Assembly: GCA_001414485.1 (NCBI GenBank)
Contig: LLEY01000150.1
Span: 1 to 64,000 of the forward strand
Direction of reading: 5' to 3'
DNA from: Calycina herbarum
Taxonomy: Eukaryota > Ascomycota > Leotiomycetes > Helotiales > Pezizellaceae
Length of the DNA: 64,000 bases
Part shown: positions 23,030-33,825 of the stretch, in pieces
How positions within the stretch are numbered: the first letter of the stretch is position 1
Layout of the letters: each line of letters begins with the position of its first letter
The notes under the pieces: model-generated
Databases searched by the model: none
What the model saw: only the letters and a program-made list of their open reading frames with translations
Told to the model about the DNA's origin: nothing
Position numbers and translations under genes: made by a program

Positions 23030-25935
23030 ATATATGTCTAAGTACTCTAGGCTATTTATATACTCTTTAAGTAAGGTGAAAAGCTAGGCGTTTATAATAG
23101 TAATAGACTTATTAGGTTATAGTAAGATAAGGCTATAATCGTTTTAGTAGAATATTAAGCTATTTAAAGCTATAGATATTATAAGAATAGCTTATATCTC
23201 TAGAATAGTAGCTTTAGTATACTAATTATTAATAAGAGTTAGGTATTAGATAGATAATATTCTAAGTCTAAGACTATAGTAGTATAAAGTATTCTTAATA
23301 TCTAAATTAAAGAGAGAAAGCCTTCTTAGTTAGAGTAAGCTAAAGACGGGTATATAATATACTAGCTCTAAGCTATAATAGATATTAGAAAAGGTTCCCT
23401 AATATAGCCTATTCTACTTATTAACTAGTAACAGTTTCTTAAGCTCTTAGAATACTTATATAATAGGTCTTTTAGTCTAATTCCCTAAAGTGCTTTAGAG
23501 TACTAAGCTTAGAAAAGTATTATAAAAGATAAATTTAATTTAGTTTTCTTTTATTTAAATTAGTTTTATTTCTATAATAAATTTTAAAGTTTATAATTTT
23601 AATATCTCTTTTCTTTTTATTCCTACTAAAGTCTATTCTTATATCCTAAGATATACTTTATAATAAGACGAATCTATAGTTTTAGAATTATAAAATTTTT
23701 CTTATTAAACAACTAGATAGTAAGGCTATATTAGGTAAGGCGTGTATATAAGCTTACTACTGCTTTTATAGAGTTAAGAATCTCGTTTTCCTATTACTAG
23801 CTATTTATCTCCTTCTCTATTTTCTAATAGTATAATAAACTAACCTTATAACGCTTAGTACTTACTCTCTATAAATACTTAGCCCTTTTACTTAGACGCT
23901 GTCTCTTTCTTACTAAGCTTCTCTAATTAGCTATGTTATAGCTTTAAAGGTTATATAAAAGTAGTACTAGATAACTTTAACTATAATTTATAATTACTCT
24001 TTACTACTTTTATACTCTTAAGTAACTATAATATTAATCCCTTTCCTAGGCTATCTTATATTAGCTAAGTTATAAGGTTAGTAGGTATCTAAACCTACTT
24101 ATAATTTACTTTACTATCTTACTATTACTACCTCTTATAATAACGCCTTAGATATTAAGATATTATAAGTTTAGCTTCTACTTATAGATACTATAGCTAG
24201 TTTTAAAAAGGCCTTATAATAACATAACCTTACTTCTACCTAGTAGTACTTTAGATAGATAATATAGTAGTATATTTATAGTAAGTTTCTCTTATTATTA
24301 AAATATATTTTATATTCGTCTTAATTATATAGTTATAAGCTAACTTAGAATAGTAAGACTATATAATACCTTTATCTAGTCTTAAATCTTATCTCCTAAT
24401 TAGATTATACTAGCTTTATACTTAGATAGTTAAATATAATAGTATTCTTAATTATAGTAGATAGTATAGTAGAGTTAGTTAAAGATAAACATCTTCTAGT
24501 ATAAGAGTATAGAATTAAATAGTATTAAGGCCTTATAACTAGCTTAGGTTTCTTATTATAAGATAGATAGTACTAATACTAAAGCGTTTCTAAGATTACT
24601 TTAGAGGAAGAGGGAAAGAGTATAGTAAGAGTATATAATAGGTAATAAAGAGTATCTAGGTTTTATAAAAAGCTTATATAAGCTCTTTAATTTCTAGTTT
24701 CTACTAACCTTTATAGTCTACTTATATAGTTAATAAAAGTTAAGTATTTTTTAACTATATATAGATAAGATAACTTAGAAAAGGTAAATAAAGGAATAAG
24801 AGTATATAAATAAGGAAATACTTCCTTTTTATATATATATATTTTATCTAAAATAAAGAGAGTTAGAAATGTTTCTAGTTTTATTTCTTAAATTTCTAAT
24901 TCTATTTAAAGTTAGCTTTATAGGTTTATAGTAGGAATCTATTTTCTTAGAGTATAAAGTAGTTAGTATATAAATATATAAGACTAGAGTAAAAGTAGCT
25001 ATCTAGAGTAGGTTAATAGTTAATTTAGTTATATCTATTATTTTTAATAATTAATAAGTCTCTTATAATACTAGGCTAGCTACCTCTTAATCCTCTCTAC
25101 TCTCTATAAATCTCCCTCTAAGGTCTCCTTCTTATTCTTATTAACCTAGCTATAGATATAACTACTATTAAAATTAATAATCTATAGCTAGTCTTCTTAA
25201 TCGACTAATATATTATATAGCTTAGCGTCACCCTATACTAGGCCTATAATATATAGCTCTACTATAAGGTTCTAGAGCTTAGTAGCCTAACAGTGTTAGC
25301 GCTTATCTTAGTAGTTAGACTAAGGTACTAACTTATAAAGTATACTCTTATTTTCGATATAAGTAAGAAAGATACCTACTACGTGTAGAAGCGACTTAGA
25401 CTTAGACTTAGACTCGAAGTCGGAATCTTACTTAGAGAGTTCCTTCTTAGAGACACGGTCGTAATACTATAAAACATCGCGGTTCTTATTAACGACTAAG
25501 TTATATAAACAGTAGATTTATAAGTCGAGAGAAAGCCTTTTTACTCTAATAGCTATAGTAATCTATATATATACCTATAGCTCGCCTAATACTACTCTCT
25601 ATATTCGTTCTAACTAAGAGAGGAATACTTTAAAGTAGTATACTACGCTTATAGTAATAACCTTAGTAAGATCTTTAAGATATAGATATTACTCTATATA
25701 TAATAAGGTAGGTATAAGCTATACTTAACATAATATAAAGCATTTTATTAACTTTAGCTAGTCGCTCTATATAGGGAGGTATTTACTCGGAGGCTAAAGT
25801 ACCTACCGCGGAAGTGGCCCTTTGTAATATAGCTAGATAACTATGCTGTCCTATGTCGCCGCCGTTGCCTCGGGGACGAAGTTTGATAGATAGAGGTAGT
25901 TGAACAGAAGGCTGGCTAGAGGTGGTGGAATGGTA
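23030..25935. repeat. Left arm of a large inverted duplication
   Basis: This 2.9-kb stretch reads as the reverse complement of 30690-33825 once the solo LTR there is removed. Matching landmarks: 25799-25935 against 30690-30830, 25410-25440 against 31195-31225, 24830-25060 against 31800-32040, and 23035-23330 against 33530-33825. Nearly all of it is RIP-mutated except the last 100 bp or so. The coding content is not identified. Confidence 0.88.
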
Positions 25936-26257
25936 GGGGTCAAGAACTAGATTGTTCGCAAAGAGCTAACCTCTCTACGATCGGGTATCTAAGTACTCTT
26001 GCTGTTGCTGACTAATTACAAGCAGGTAGTGAATATGCCACTATTCAAAACCGTAACACCAGCCCGCCTCCACGATTAGCAAGACCACGAATACGAAGGA
26101 ATAAAGGTTAATAAGAAAGCTGTCCCTCATATGTATAAGATATAACTAACATCATCTCAAAGGAAACGAGCTGCACGTAGATAATTCAAGATCCTTAAAT
26201 CACCAGGGACTAGACTACGACAAATCAGACATCTATCCAAGAAACAAAAAAAGGAGA
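25936..26257. other. Start of the unmutated spacer
   Basis: Normal composition returns here. No gene is recognised. It may be the left continuation of the fragment below. Confidence 0.5.
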
Positions 26258-26720
26258 TTGAATCCCTTAGAATCTCTAACAGACCCTGATCGGCAAGGAC
26301 CAAGTCAAGATCACCTCCGATTACTATCTCATTACAATGTCGAAGCATCGTACCACGATGTGCCTAATTCGCTGGAGCCGCTCCAGCAGAGCTACCCGCC
26401 ACTCTCTTACCCTACAGGACCGAGCACCTATATATCCAAACCGCAGCAGCCATCAGAGCAAGTCTCGCAAGCAGCAGCGCAGCTTTTTAGTGGGGTATCG
26501 ATGGGTCAATCAGATGAATTGTTTGATGCACAGGCGTCACAGATGACGGGGCAGGAAGAGGAATGGGGAATACTACCGACAAATTTCCTCCTAGGTCGAC
26601 CTGATATTTAGACATTATAAAGGCAGGAGGAAGAATGGGATTTACTGGGACTAGGAAGAGAATTTACACTTGGTCGGCCCCTTGATGATACTAGTGCAGG
26701 AAGAGGAATGTAAATATTAT
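26258..26720 (+). pseudogene. Gln/Pro/Ser-rich protein fragment with C-terminal repeats
   Basis: An open frame without a convincing start ends at 26611. It encodes about 117 residues rich in Gln, Ser and Pro and ends QEEEWGILPTNFLLGRPDI. Past that stop the same frame contains QEEEWDLLGLGREFTLGRPL and then AGRGM, so a decayed repeat array of roughly 70 bp continues to about 26720. No family is recognised. It looks like the tail of a protein. Confidence 0.35.
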
Positions 26721-26787
26721 AAGGGAGATTGTCACAGACCGCGTTTATAAAGCAGCCAATCGGCATAGTAATATAGTTAGAAATTGT

Positions 26788-27169
26788 TTAATCTTGATTG
26801 ATAATAACAATAGCTGTGTAGGTGTGCAACTTAATTCCTGTCTCGTTCTCTACCAAGTACCCTTCTCCAGCTTTGATTATCTCCTCCTCTCCGACTTGAA
26901 ATTTCCCTATAATAAGAAAGATGATACATTTGCTCGCTGTTAATTCTACCTCTTTTGTATCCTTCTCAGCCTTGTGCCAGATTGCGTATCCCCATTTCCC
27001 AAGCTAAATAGATATAATCAGTAAACAAAAGAGCTACTTGCGATTGAATACTTACATATAGCTGTACATTTTTAACTATGTCGACTTCTGCTCCATGTTC
27101 TGTCGTCTTAATTTTCTCTTGTAAATCCTTTGAGGTTTTATGGACCCCTTTACAGGCATTTGATGGTGC
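26788..27169 (-). pseudogene. Small spliced gene, 5' end missing
   Basis: On the minus strand, an open frame at 27169-27056 (HKTSKDLQEKIKTTEHGAEV and VKNVQLY) joins 27003-26788 (LGKWGYAIWHKAEKDTKEVE, IIFLIIGKFQVGEEEII and a final INQD). The intron between them is 52 bp at 27055-27004, with perfect donor GTAAGT and acceptor TTTAG, in phase 0. Over 100 codons stay open across the junction, and the composition is unmutated. No ATG lies in the open part of exon 1 before a TAA at 27172-27170, so a start exon is either upstream or lost. The Gly-rich EEEIIKAGEGYLVENETG segment is vaguely cupin-like. Function unknown. Confidence 0.5.
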
Positions 27170-27493
27170 TTATTTTCGATCCTACTGCCTCGCCCTCGGC
27201 AGAAAAAGGTATCAGAGCTTGATATCGAGAGATCGTATAGTTCGAAGATGAAAGCTTATGTTGGGATGATCTAGCTGAGAAGGTTGGGATAGGGTATCGT
27301 TTTCGTTGGTTTCTAGGGCTTTCTAGGGCTTTTATAGAGAAAAATAGCAAAGGCAGTCGAGAGAAAGGCAGAGATAGCTCGACGCTAGATCTGAAGAGCG
27401 TATACGAACGTTGTTCCTTTAATATGTCGATAAACTGACGTTGAAGAGTTGATGCTGTCGAGGACGATAGAGCTGTCTAAGCGTTGTCCAGTA
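27170..27493. other. Region between the small gene and the Fot1-like transposon
   Basis: Normal composition. It may contain the missing 5' exon or promoter of the minus-strand gene; a 66-codon open frame on the minus strand (27350-27150) shows no recognisable motif. TA at 27492-27493 is the transposon target duplication. Confidence 0.4.
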
Positions 27494-29668
27494 ACCGATA
27501 TCCCGGCCTCGTGCACGGTCCTGGCAAAAGCCCGCCCCCTCGGAATGTCACCCACTATATTAAAAGTTATATATCACAACAACCACTTATTGAATTTGTA
27601 TGTAATTAAGTAGGGATATAGATAAAAGGTAGTTAATTAGAGAATAAGTACAAAAAACTATGCGCGAGCACGGAGTGGCAGCCTAATCTGCCGTCCTGAC
27701 CTAGTTTCCTTCAATTGTGGGGCTACCACTTTAGCTGGAACTCTAACCTTAAGTTTAAGTATTAAAGTTGGCTTTTCCAGCTCTTTTTGTCCCTTTTTAG
27801 CTCCTTTCTTGACTTGAGGCATATGTAGAGTAGTCCTTTTTCGTGGGACACGTATATATTTTGTCTGTTTTAAGGCCTTTAGAGTTACAGCAGCCAGCTC
27901 CTTATAGAGCTGGGTTTCTGCTCTCTTATTAGCTAATTCTTCCTTCTTACGTTGTCTCTCAAGAGCATTCGCCTTTCTTGTCTCTCTCCTCTCTTCCTTT
28001 GCCTGTTCTTCAGCCTCCCTTGCCTCTTCTTCCTTAGCCTGATACTCTCGAGCTCGTATAACCTTCCTAGGGGAGTATACCTCTACTCCCTAGCTAATTT
28101 CCCCGCAAAGATTAAGTCTCTTACCCTTCTTTCTCTTCTGATTCTCAAGAATAATAGCCATTCGCAGCCCCTAGTTCTCGTGTTTGAGAATAGAGACTTG
28201 AGAGGAAAGAGTACGTATAGAAGTAAAGACCTTGTATGCCTTGAGCTTGGATGGAGACTTTTCAAAGTCTAAGAACGCGTGTTGTATAGCTTTTGATGTA
28301 AGGGGTGTTTTCATGCCTTTAACAGGTTCCTTGACTGGCGAGGCAGGCTTTGTCACCTGGGCAACCATCTTTGCGCTCTAAATTGGCCAGATTCCAGCCT
28401 TCTCGAAGGCATGTGTAATGTTGTGTTCTGTGAATGCAAGATCCCAGGCTGTCTTAAACATTTTATAGAAAAATCTCTTAGACATAGAGACTAATCCATC
28501 GGAAGTAGTAAGGAGCTTTTCTAGCTCGTTGCTGTAGAATGTAGCGAGGGGTTGGAAGAGGCCTACGTCAAGAGGCTGGAGCCGATGTGTAGTATGAGGA
28601 GGAAGGATAATAATAATAATACGATAGCGGAATGCAAAGTCGATAAATTTCATGTTGACATGCGAGGAGTGGCCGTCTATAAGAAGTAGCCGGTATGCCC
28701 TTGCGCTCTTCGGTTTTGTGTGTCTCTTAAAGACGTCTTCTAGCCACTTTAGGCCAAACTGGTTTAACGACTAGCCGTTTTCTGATAAACCGAAATATGC
28801 CCCGTCTTCTTCAACATCCTCTGTCCAGGAGCCCTGTAAGTCTCCTGACGCGCTCTTATAAATAAGAAGCGGCGGGATAGCTCTCCTAATAGCCGAGACA
28901 CATGCTAGCAGAGAAATAAACTCTTGAGAACCGTCCTGCTTATTCTTTGTAACCTGGCCTGATGTATACGCTTCTAGACTTATAATACGCTTCATAGATC
29001 GGCTAAATCCTATAAGGAATCCCTTCTCGTCAAAGTTGTATAGGTTATCGGTAGTTATATTGTATTTCTCGATAACTTGCGTAAGCTAGAGAAAACAAGA
29101 TAATATTAGCTTTTATACTTAAATTAAGATAAGGAGGGGAAAAAGTATATAATACTAAGGTAAAGAAGAGTGTAAACATAGGAGTATACTCAGCTACTAC
29201 TCTTAAGTTCTCAATGTTCTTAAGATAGCTGCTATGTAACCTGTCCTTGTGTCTTCGGATAAATTGCCCAGTCCAGTTCTTCCCTACCGCGCTCCCACGT
29301 ATCTCTTCTGCAAGGTTCTTGACAATTGAAGACGTAGGGGGTATTGCTCGATCGGTAAGGTTATTGATCTGTCGAATCAGGACTTCTTCTTGCTCCTTGG
29401 TGAGTGCTTGGTGGTAAAGGGCAGTAGCGTCTTTGCGTGTCATAGTCAAGCCCCTAATCCTCCGTGAGATAGCAGTACGGTCACACCCATACTTCTTAGC
29501 TGCCTTAGTAAAATTGCTATGCTCTCCTCTTTTAATTGCTGCCACCGCCAAGTTGATCTGATGAGATTTGTCTGTTCTAGCCATAGTTAAAGTGGTGATG
29601 GTCGAGGTAAAAAGAGGGGTTTTTCGGCGGGCTTTTGCCAGGACCGTGCACGAGGCCGGGATATCGGT
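27494..29668 (-). mobile_element. Fot1/Pogo transposon, well preserved
   Basis: Length 2175 bp. Perfect or near-perfect 43-bp inverted ends (27494-27536 and 29626-29668) start ACCGATATCCCGGCCTCGTG and are flanked by TA (27492-27493 and 29669-29670). It encodes one transposase on the minus strand. It has ordinary base composition, in contrast to the Pogo families B, C and D elsewhere in the window, and so is the youngest or a single-copy insertion. Confidence 0.95.
27658..29584 (-). pseudogene. Fot1/Pogo transposase with four TAG stops
   Basis: It starts at ATG 29584 (MARTDKSHQINLAVAAIKRG). Exon 1 runs to 29156, an intron of 70 bp (29155-29086, GTATTA...CTCTAG) follows, and exon 2 ends at TAG 27658. 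Order: psq-type helix-turn-helix (FTKAAKKYGCDRTAISRRI), CENP-B-type helix-turn-helix (GKNWTGQFIRRHKDRL), DDE domain with NLYNFDEKGFLIGFS, LLLIDGHSSHVNM and PPHTTHRLQPLDVGLF (all three acidic residues present), then a basic coiled tail ending RSGRQIRLPLRARA. Only four in-frame stops break it (cta on the plus strand at 28771, 28378, 28171 and 28090). All are TAG, as expected for single C to T or G to A changes. No frameshift was found. Confidence 0.88.
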
Positions 29669-29670
29669 TA

Positions 29671-30265
29671 CCCACCAAGAATTTGCCAGCACTAATGTCC
29701 GGCACCCCACCAGGGTGTGTCAGACACCCTAAACCTTAAAAAAGGGTAAAAAGCCGTTGATTCAGCTATGGAATTGAAATTTTTTGCGTACATCATTAAT
29801 ACTTCAATCTAATTAAAAGACCGTACTTGAAATCTAATCCCTCAAGTGGCGTGTTTCCACTTATACCTTCTTATGTTCTTTTCTTCTTAAAAAAGGAGCG
29901 AACTGCTAGCGAGGAAAGATACGCATACCTTTACAAGTGCCCGCAGGTATTTGCACATGATGGGAAATACCTTCTGATTGTTATAATTCAAAGCCTAATA
30001 ACGTAAATATTATCAAATCGGCAGATTGTCCTACCGATTATTGGGTTTTGGCATAGACACCGGGGATCGCGCAATGTGTAGCTTGATATGATCGCCTGAC
30101 ATAGCGGGGCTGGATGCGGATGACGGCGCAGTACCTACTTGCTGTCATTCACTATTTAGAGCGATTTCATGAATGTCATTCAGAGTTATTTTTATGAGCT
30201 GCAAGGCACCTTTTTGAGGCTATTGAAAATGCACAAAAGAATTATCCGCATGTTCTTTGTAACAA
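29671..30265. other. Unmutated spacer DNA upstream of the truncated gene
   Basis: No gene is seen. A small inverted repeat, AGGGTGT-GTCAG-ACACCCT, lies at 29712-29730. The part after about 30200 is probably promoter for the following gene. Confidence 0.5.
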
Positions 30266-30401
30266 GTGGTCGGGAGTAAAGATCGTGTCTTTGCGCCTGT
30301 AGGAGTATTTATAGTTAGGAGTTCCCGCTCTCTAAAACATCGAAAGAAGTTTGTTCCTTCAACACATCACACATCACAGCCAAAATCCCCAAGACGGAAC
30401 C

Positions 30402-30764
30402 ATGGCACAAACATTCATTTTAGACCGTTATACATGGTCCACACATAAGGACTCCGAGGACCAGATTATCAGAATCAATGTACGCTGCTTTGGCGCATGT
30501 TTCGAGATTCAATACCTGCCCCATAACCTTACTACTTCGCCGTATCTTTTAGCGCAACATGAGAAATCTCTCTGTATTATAAGGGCTGGCGATCAAGGGA
30601 ACAACCAGGCCATCGAAGACGGTATCAAGGAAATCCGTCGTCTGCAGGAACCATTTCAGGAGCTTATAACCAAATTAGCCCCTAATCCACCACCTCTAGC
30701 CAGCCTTCTGTTCAACTACCTCTATCTATTAAACTTCGTCCTCGAGGCAACGGCGGCGACATAG
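30402..30764 (+). pseudogene. 5' end of an unidentified gene running into the inverted arm
   Basis: A 120-codon frame starts MAQTFILDRYTWSTH in a good fungal context (ACCATGG). It follows a CA-rich leader and a TATA-like TATTTATAG at about 30307. The frame continues with VRCFGACFEIQYLPHNL and IKEIRRLQEPFQELI, then enters the duplicated arm at about 30690 and stops in TAG/TAA-rich DNA. The last 25 codons lie in the arm and may be out of the original frame. The beginning looks like a genuine single-copy gene. I do not recognise the family. Its 3' part was probably destroyed by RIP after the arm was duplicated. Confidence 0.5.
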
Positions 30765-33700
30765 GACAGCACAGTTATCTAGCCGTATTACAAAGGGCCA
30801 CTTCCGCGGTAGGTACTTTAGCCTCCGAGTAAATACCTCCCTATATAGAGCGACTAGCTAAAGTCGATAAAATGCTTTATATTATATTAAGTATAGCTTA
30901 TACCTACCTCGTTATATATAGAGTAATATCTATGTTTTAAAGGTCCTACTAAGGTTATTACTATAAGCGTAGTATACTACTTTAAAGTATTCCTCTCTTA
31001 GTTAGGACGAATATAGAGAGTAGTATTAGGTAAGCTATAAGTATATATATAGATTACCGCGGCTATTAGAGTAAAAAGGCTTTCCTCTAACTTACGAATC
31101 TACTATTTATATAGCTTAGTTATCGACAAGGACTACGATGTTTTATAGTATTATAACCGTGTCTCTAAAGAGGAACTCTCTAAGTAGGATTCCGACTTCG
31201 AGTCTAAGTCTAAGTCTAAGTCGCTTCTACGCGTAGTAGACATCCTTCTTACTTATATCGAAAACAAGGGTATACTTTATAAGTTAGTACCCTAGTCTAA
31301 CTACTAAGATAAGCGCTAACACTGTTAGGCTACTAAGCTCTAGAACCTTATAGTAGAGCTATACGCTATAGGCCTAGTATAAGGTAATACTAAGCTATAT
31401 AACGTATTAGTTAATTAAGAAGACTAGTTATAGATTATTAATTTTAATAGTAGTTATACTTATAGCTAGGTTAATAAAGATAAGAAGAAGACTTTAGAAG
31501 GAGATTTATAAGAAGTAGAGTGTCAGGACTTGTAGCAAATACTGATGAATTGAACTACAGAGGTGTCTATATACAAGAAGATTCGATTGTCCTTTCTAAG
31601 CCAGAGTCCTTGCTAACTTATATACTCAGTTAACTCATTCTAGAGGGTTCTGCCAAGGGTACTCTCGAAGGTTCTGTTACGTCCATGCGTTGCCAAGCGA
31701 GGTCACGTGAATGCGTCGCTGGAGTACTCCGAGACTTATTCCACGGGTGTAACCCTTGACATAGAGAGGATTAAGAAGTAGCTAGTCTAGTATTATAAGA
31801 GACTTATTAATTATTAAAAATAATAGATATAACTAAATTAACTTTTAACTTACTCTAAATAGCTACTTTTACTCTAGTCTTATATATTTATATACTAACT
31901 ACTTTATACTCTAAGAAAATAGATTCTTATTATAAACTTATAAAGCTAACTTTAAATAGAATTAGAAATTTAAGAAATAAAACTAGAAATATTTCTAATC
32001 CTCTTTATTCTAAGTAAAATATATATATATAAAAAGAAAGTATTTCCTTATTTATATACTCTTATTCCTTTATTTACCTTTTCTAAGTTATCTTATCTAT
32101 ATATAGTTAAGAAATACTTAACTTTTATTAACTATATAAGTAAACTATAAAAGATAGTAGAAACTAGAAATTAAAAGGCTTATATAGGCTTTTTATAAAA
32201 CCTAGATACTCTCTACTACTTACTATATACTCCTACTATACTCTTTCTCTCTTCTTCTAAAGTAATCTTAGAAACGCTTTAGTATTAGTACTATCTATCT
32301 TATAATAAGAAACCTAAGCTAGTTATAAGGCCTTAATACTATTTAATCCTATAGTCTTATACTAGAAGATGTTTATCTTTAACTAACTCTACTATACTAT
32401 CTACTATAATTAAGAATACTATTATATTTAACTATCTAAGTATAAAGCTAGTATAATCTAATTAGGAGATAAGATTTAAGACTAGATAAAGGTATTATAT
32501 AGTCTTACTATTCTAAGTTAGCTTATAACTATATAATTAAGACAAATACGAAATATATTTTAATAATAAGAGAAACTTACTATAAATATACTACTATATT
32601 ATCTATTTAAAGTACTACTAGGTAGAAGTAAGGCTATGTTATTATAAGGCCTTTTTAAAACTAGCTATAGTATTTATAAGTAGAGGTTAAACTTATAATA
32701 TCTTAATATCTAAGACGCTATTATAAAAGATAGTAATAGTAAAGTAGTAAGGTAAATTATAAGTAGGTTTAGATACTTGCTAACCTTGTAACTTAGCTGA
32801 TATAAGATAGTCTAGGAAAGGGATTAACGTTATAGTTACTTAAGAGTATAAAGGTAGTAAAGAGTAATTATAAATTATAGTTAAAGCTACTTAGTACTAT
32901 CTTTATATAACCTTTAGAGCTACGGCATAGTTGATTAGAGAAGCTTAGTAAGAAAGAGACAGTGTCTAGGTAAAAGAGCTAAGTATTTATAAAGAGCGAG
33001 TACTAAGCGTTATAAGGTTAGTTTATTATACTATTAGAAAATAGAGAAGAAGATAAACAGTTAATAATAGGAAAACGAGATTCTTAACTTTATAAAAGTA
33101 GTAGTAGACCTATGTATACGCCTTGCTTAATATAGCCTTACTATCTAGTTATTTAGTAAAGAAAATTTTATAATTCTAAAACTATAGATTTATCTTATTA
33201 TAAGGTATATCTTAGAATATAAAAATAAACTTTAATAAGAATAAAAAGAAAAGAGATATTAAAATTATAGACTTTAAAATTTATTATAGAAATAAAACTA
33301 ATTTAAATAAAAGAAAACTAAATTAAATTTATCTTTTATAATACTTTTCTAGACTTAGTACTCTAAAGCGCTTTAGTAAATTAGACTAAAAGACCTACTA
33401 TATAAGTATTCTAAGAGCTTAAGAAACTATTACTAGTTAGTAAATAAGATAGGCTATATTAGGAAACCTTTTCTAATACCTGCTATAGCTTAGAGCTAGT
33501 ATGTTATATACCTGTCTTTAGCTTATCTTAACTAAGAAGGCTTTCTCTCTTTAATTTAGATATTAAGGATACTTTATACTACTATAGTCTTAGACCTAGA
33601 ATATCATCTATCTAGTACCTAACTCTTATTAATAATTAGTATACTAAAGCTATTATTCTAGAGATATAAGCTATTCTTATAATACTTATAGCTTTAAATA

Positions 33701-33825
33701 GCTTAATATTCTACTAAAACGATTATAGTCTTATTCTACTATAACCTAATAAGTCTATTACTATTACGAACGTTTAGCTTTTTACCTTACTTAAAAGGTA
33801 TATAAATAGCCTAGAGTACTTAGAT
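30690..33825. repeat. Right arm of the large inverted duplication
   Basis: This is the inverted partner of 23030-25935. RIP begins about 100 bp inside the arm: CA/TG are still present to about 30810 and nearly absent after it. It contains the solo LTR at 31521-31761, which the left arm lacks. In the plus frame a long run with only TAG/TAA breaks (30740-31500) suggests it was once coding, probably the continuation of the gene at 30402. Confidence 0.88.
31521..31761. mobile_element. Solo LTR in the right arm
   Basis: This 241-bp LTR runs TGTCAGGACT to CCCTTGACA, with TAGAG on both sides (31516-31520 and 31762-31766). The left arm at about 25105 shows the uninterrupted site. It belongs to the same family as the LTRs at 8756 and 10241. 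Its CA and TG dinucleotides are intact, so it arrived after the arms were mutated. Confidence 0.95.

Noticed and set aside
23030..25935. Inverted arms as terminal inverted repeats of one giant transposon
   Set aside because: Arm outer ends have no matching target duplication or conserved terminus, and the right inner end runs into a normal gene; a duplicated host segment fits better.
27952..28272. Plus-strand frame of 106 codons
   Set aside because: It is antisense to the coiled tail of the Fot1-like transposase.
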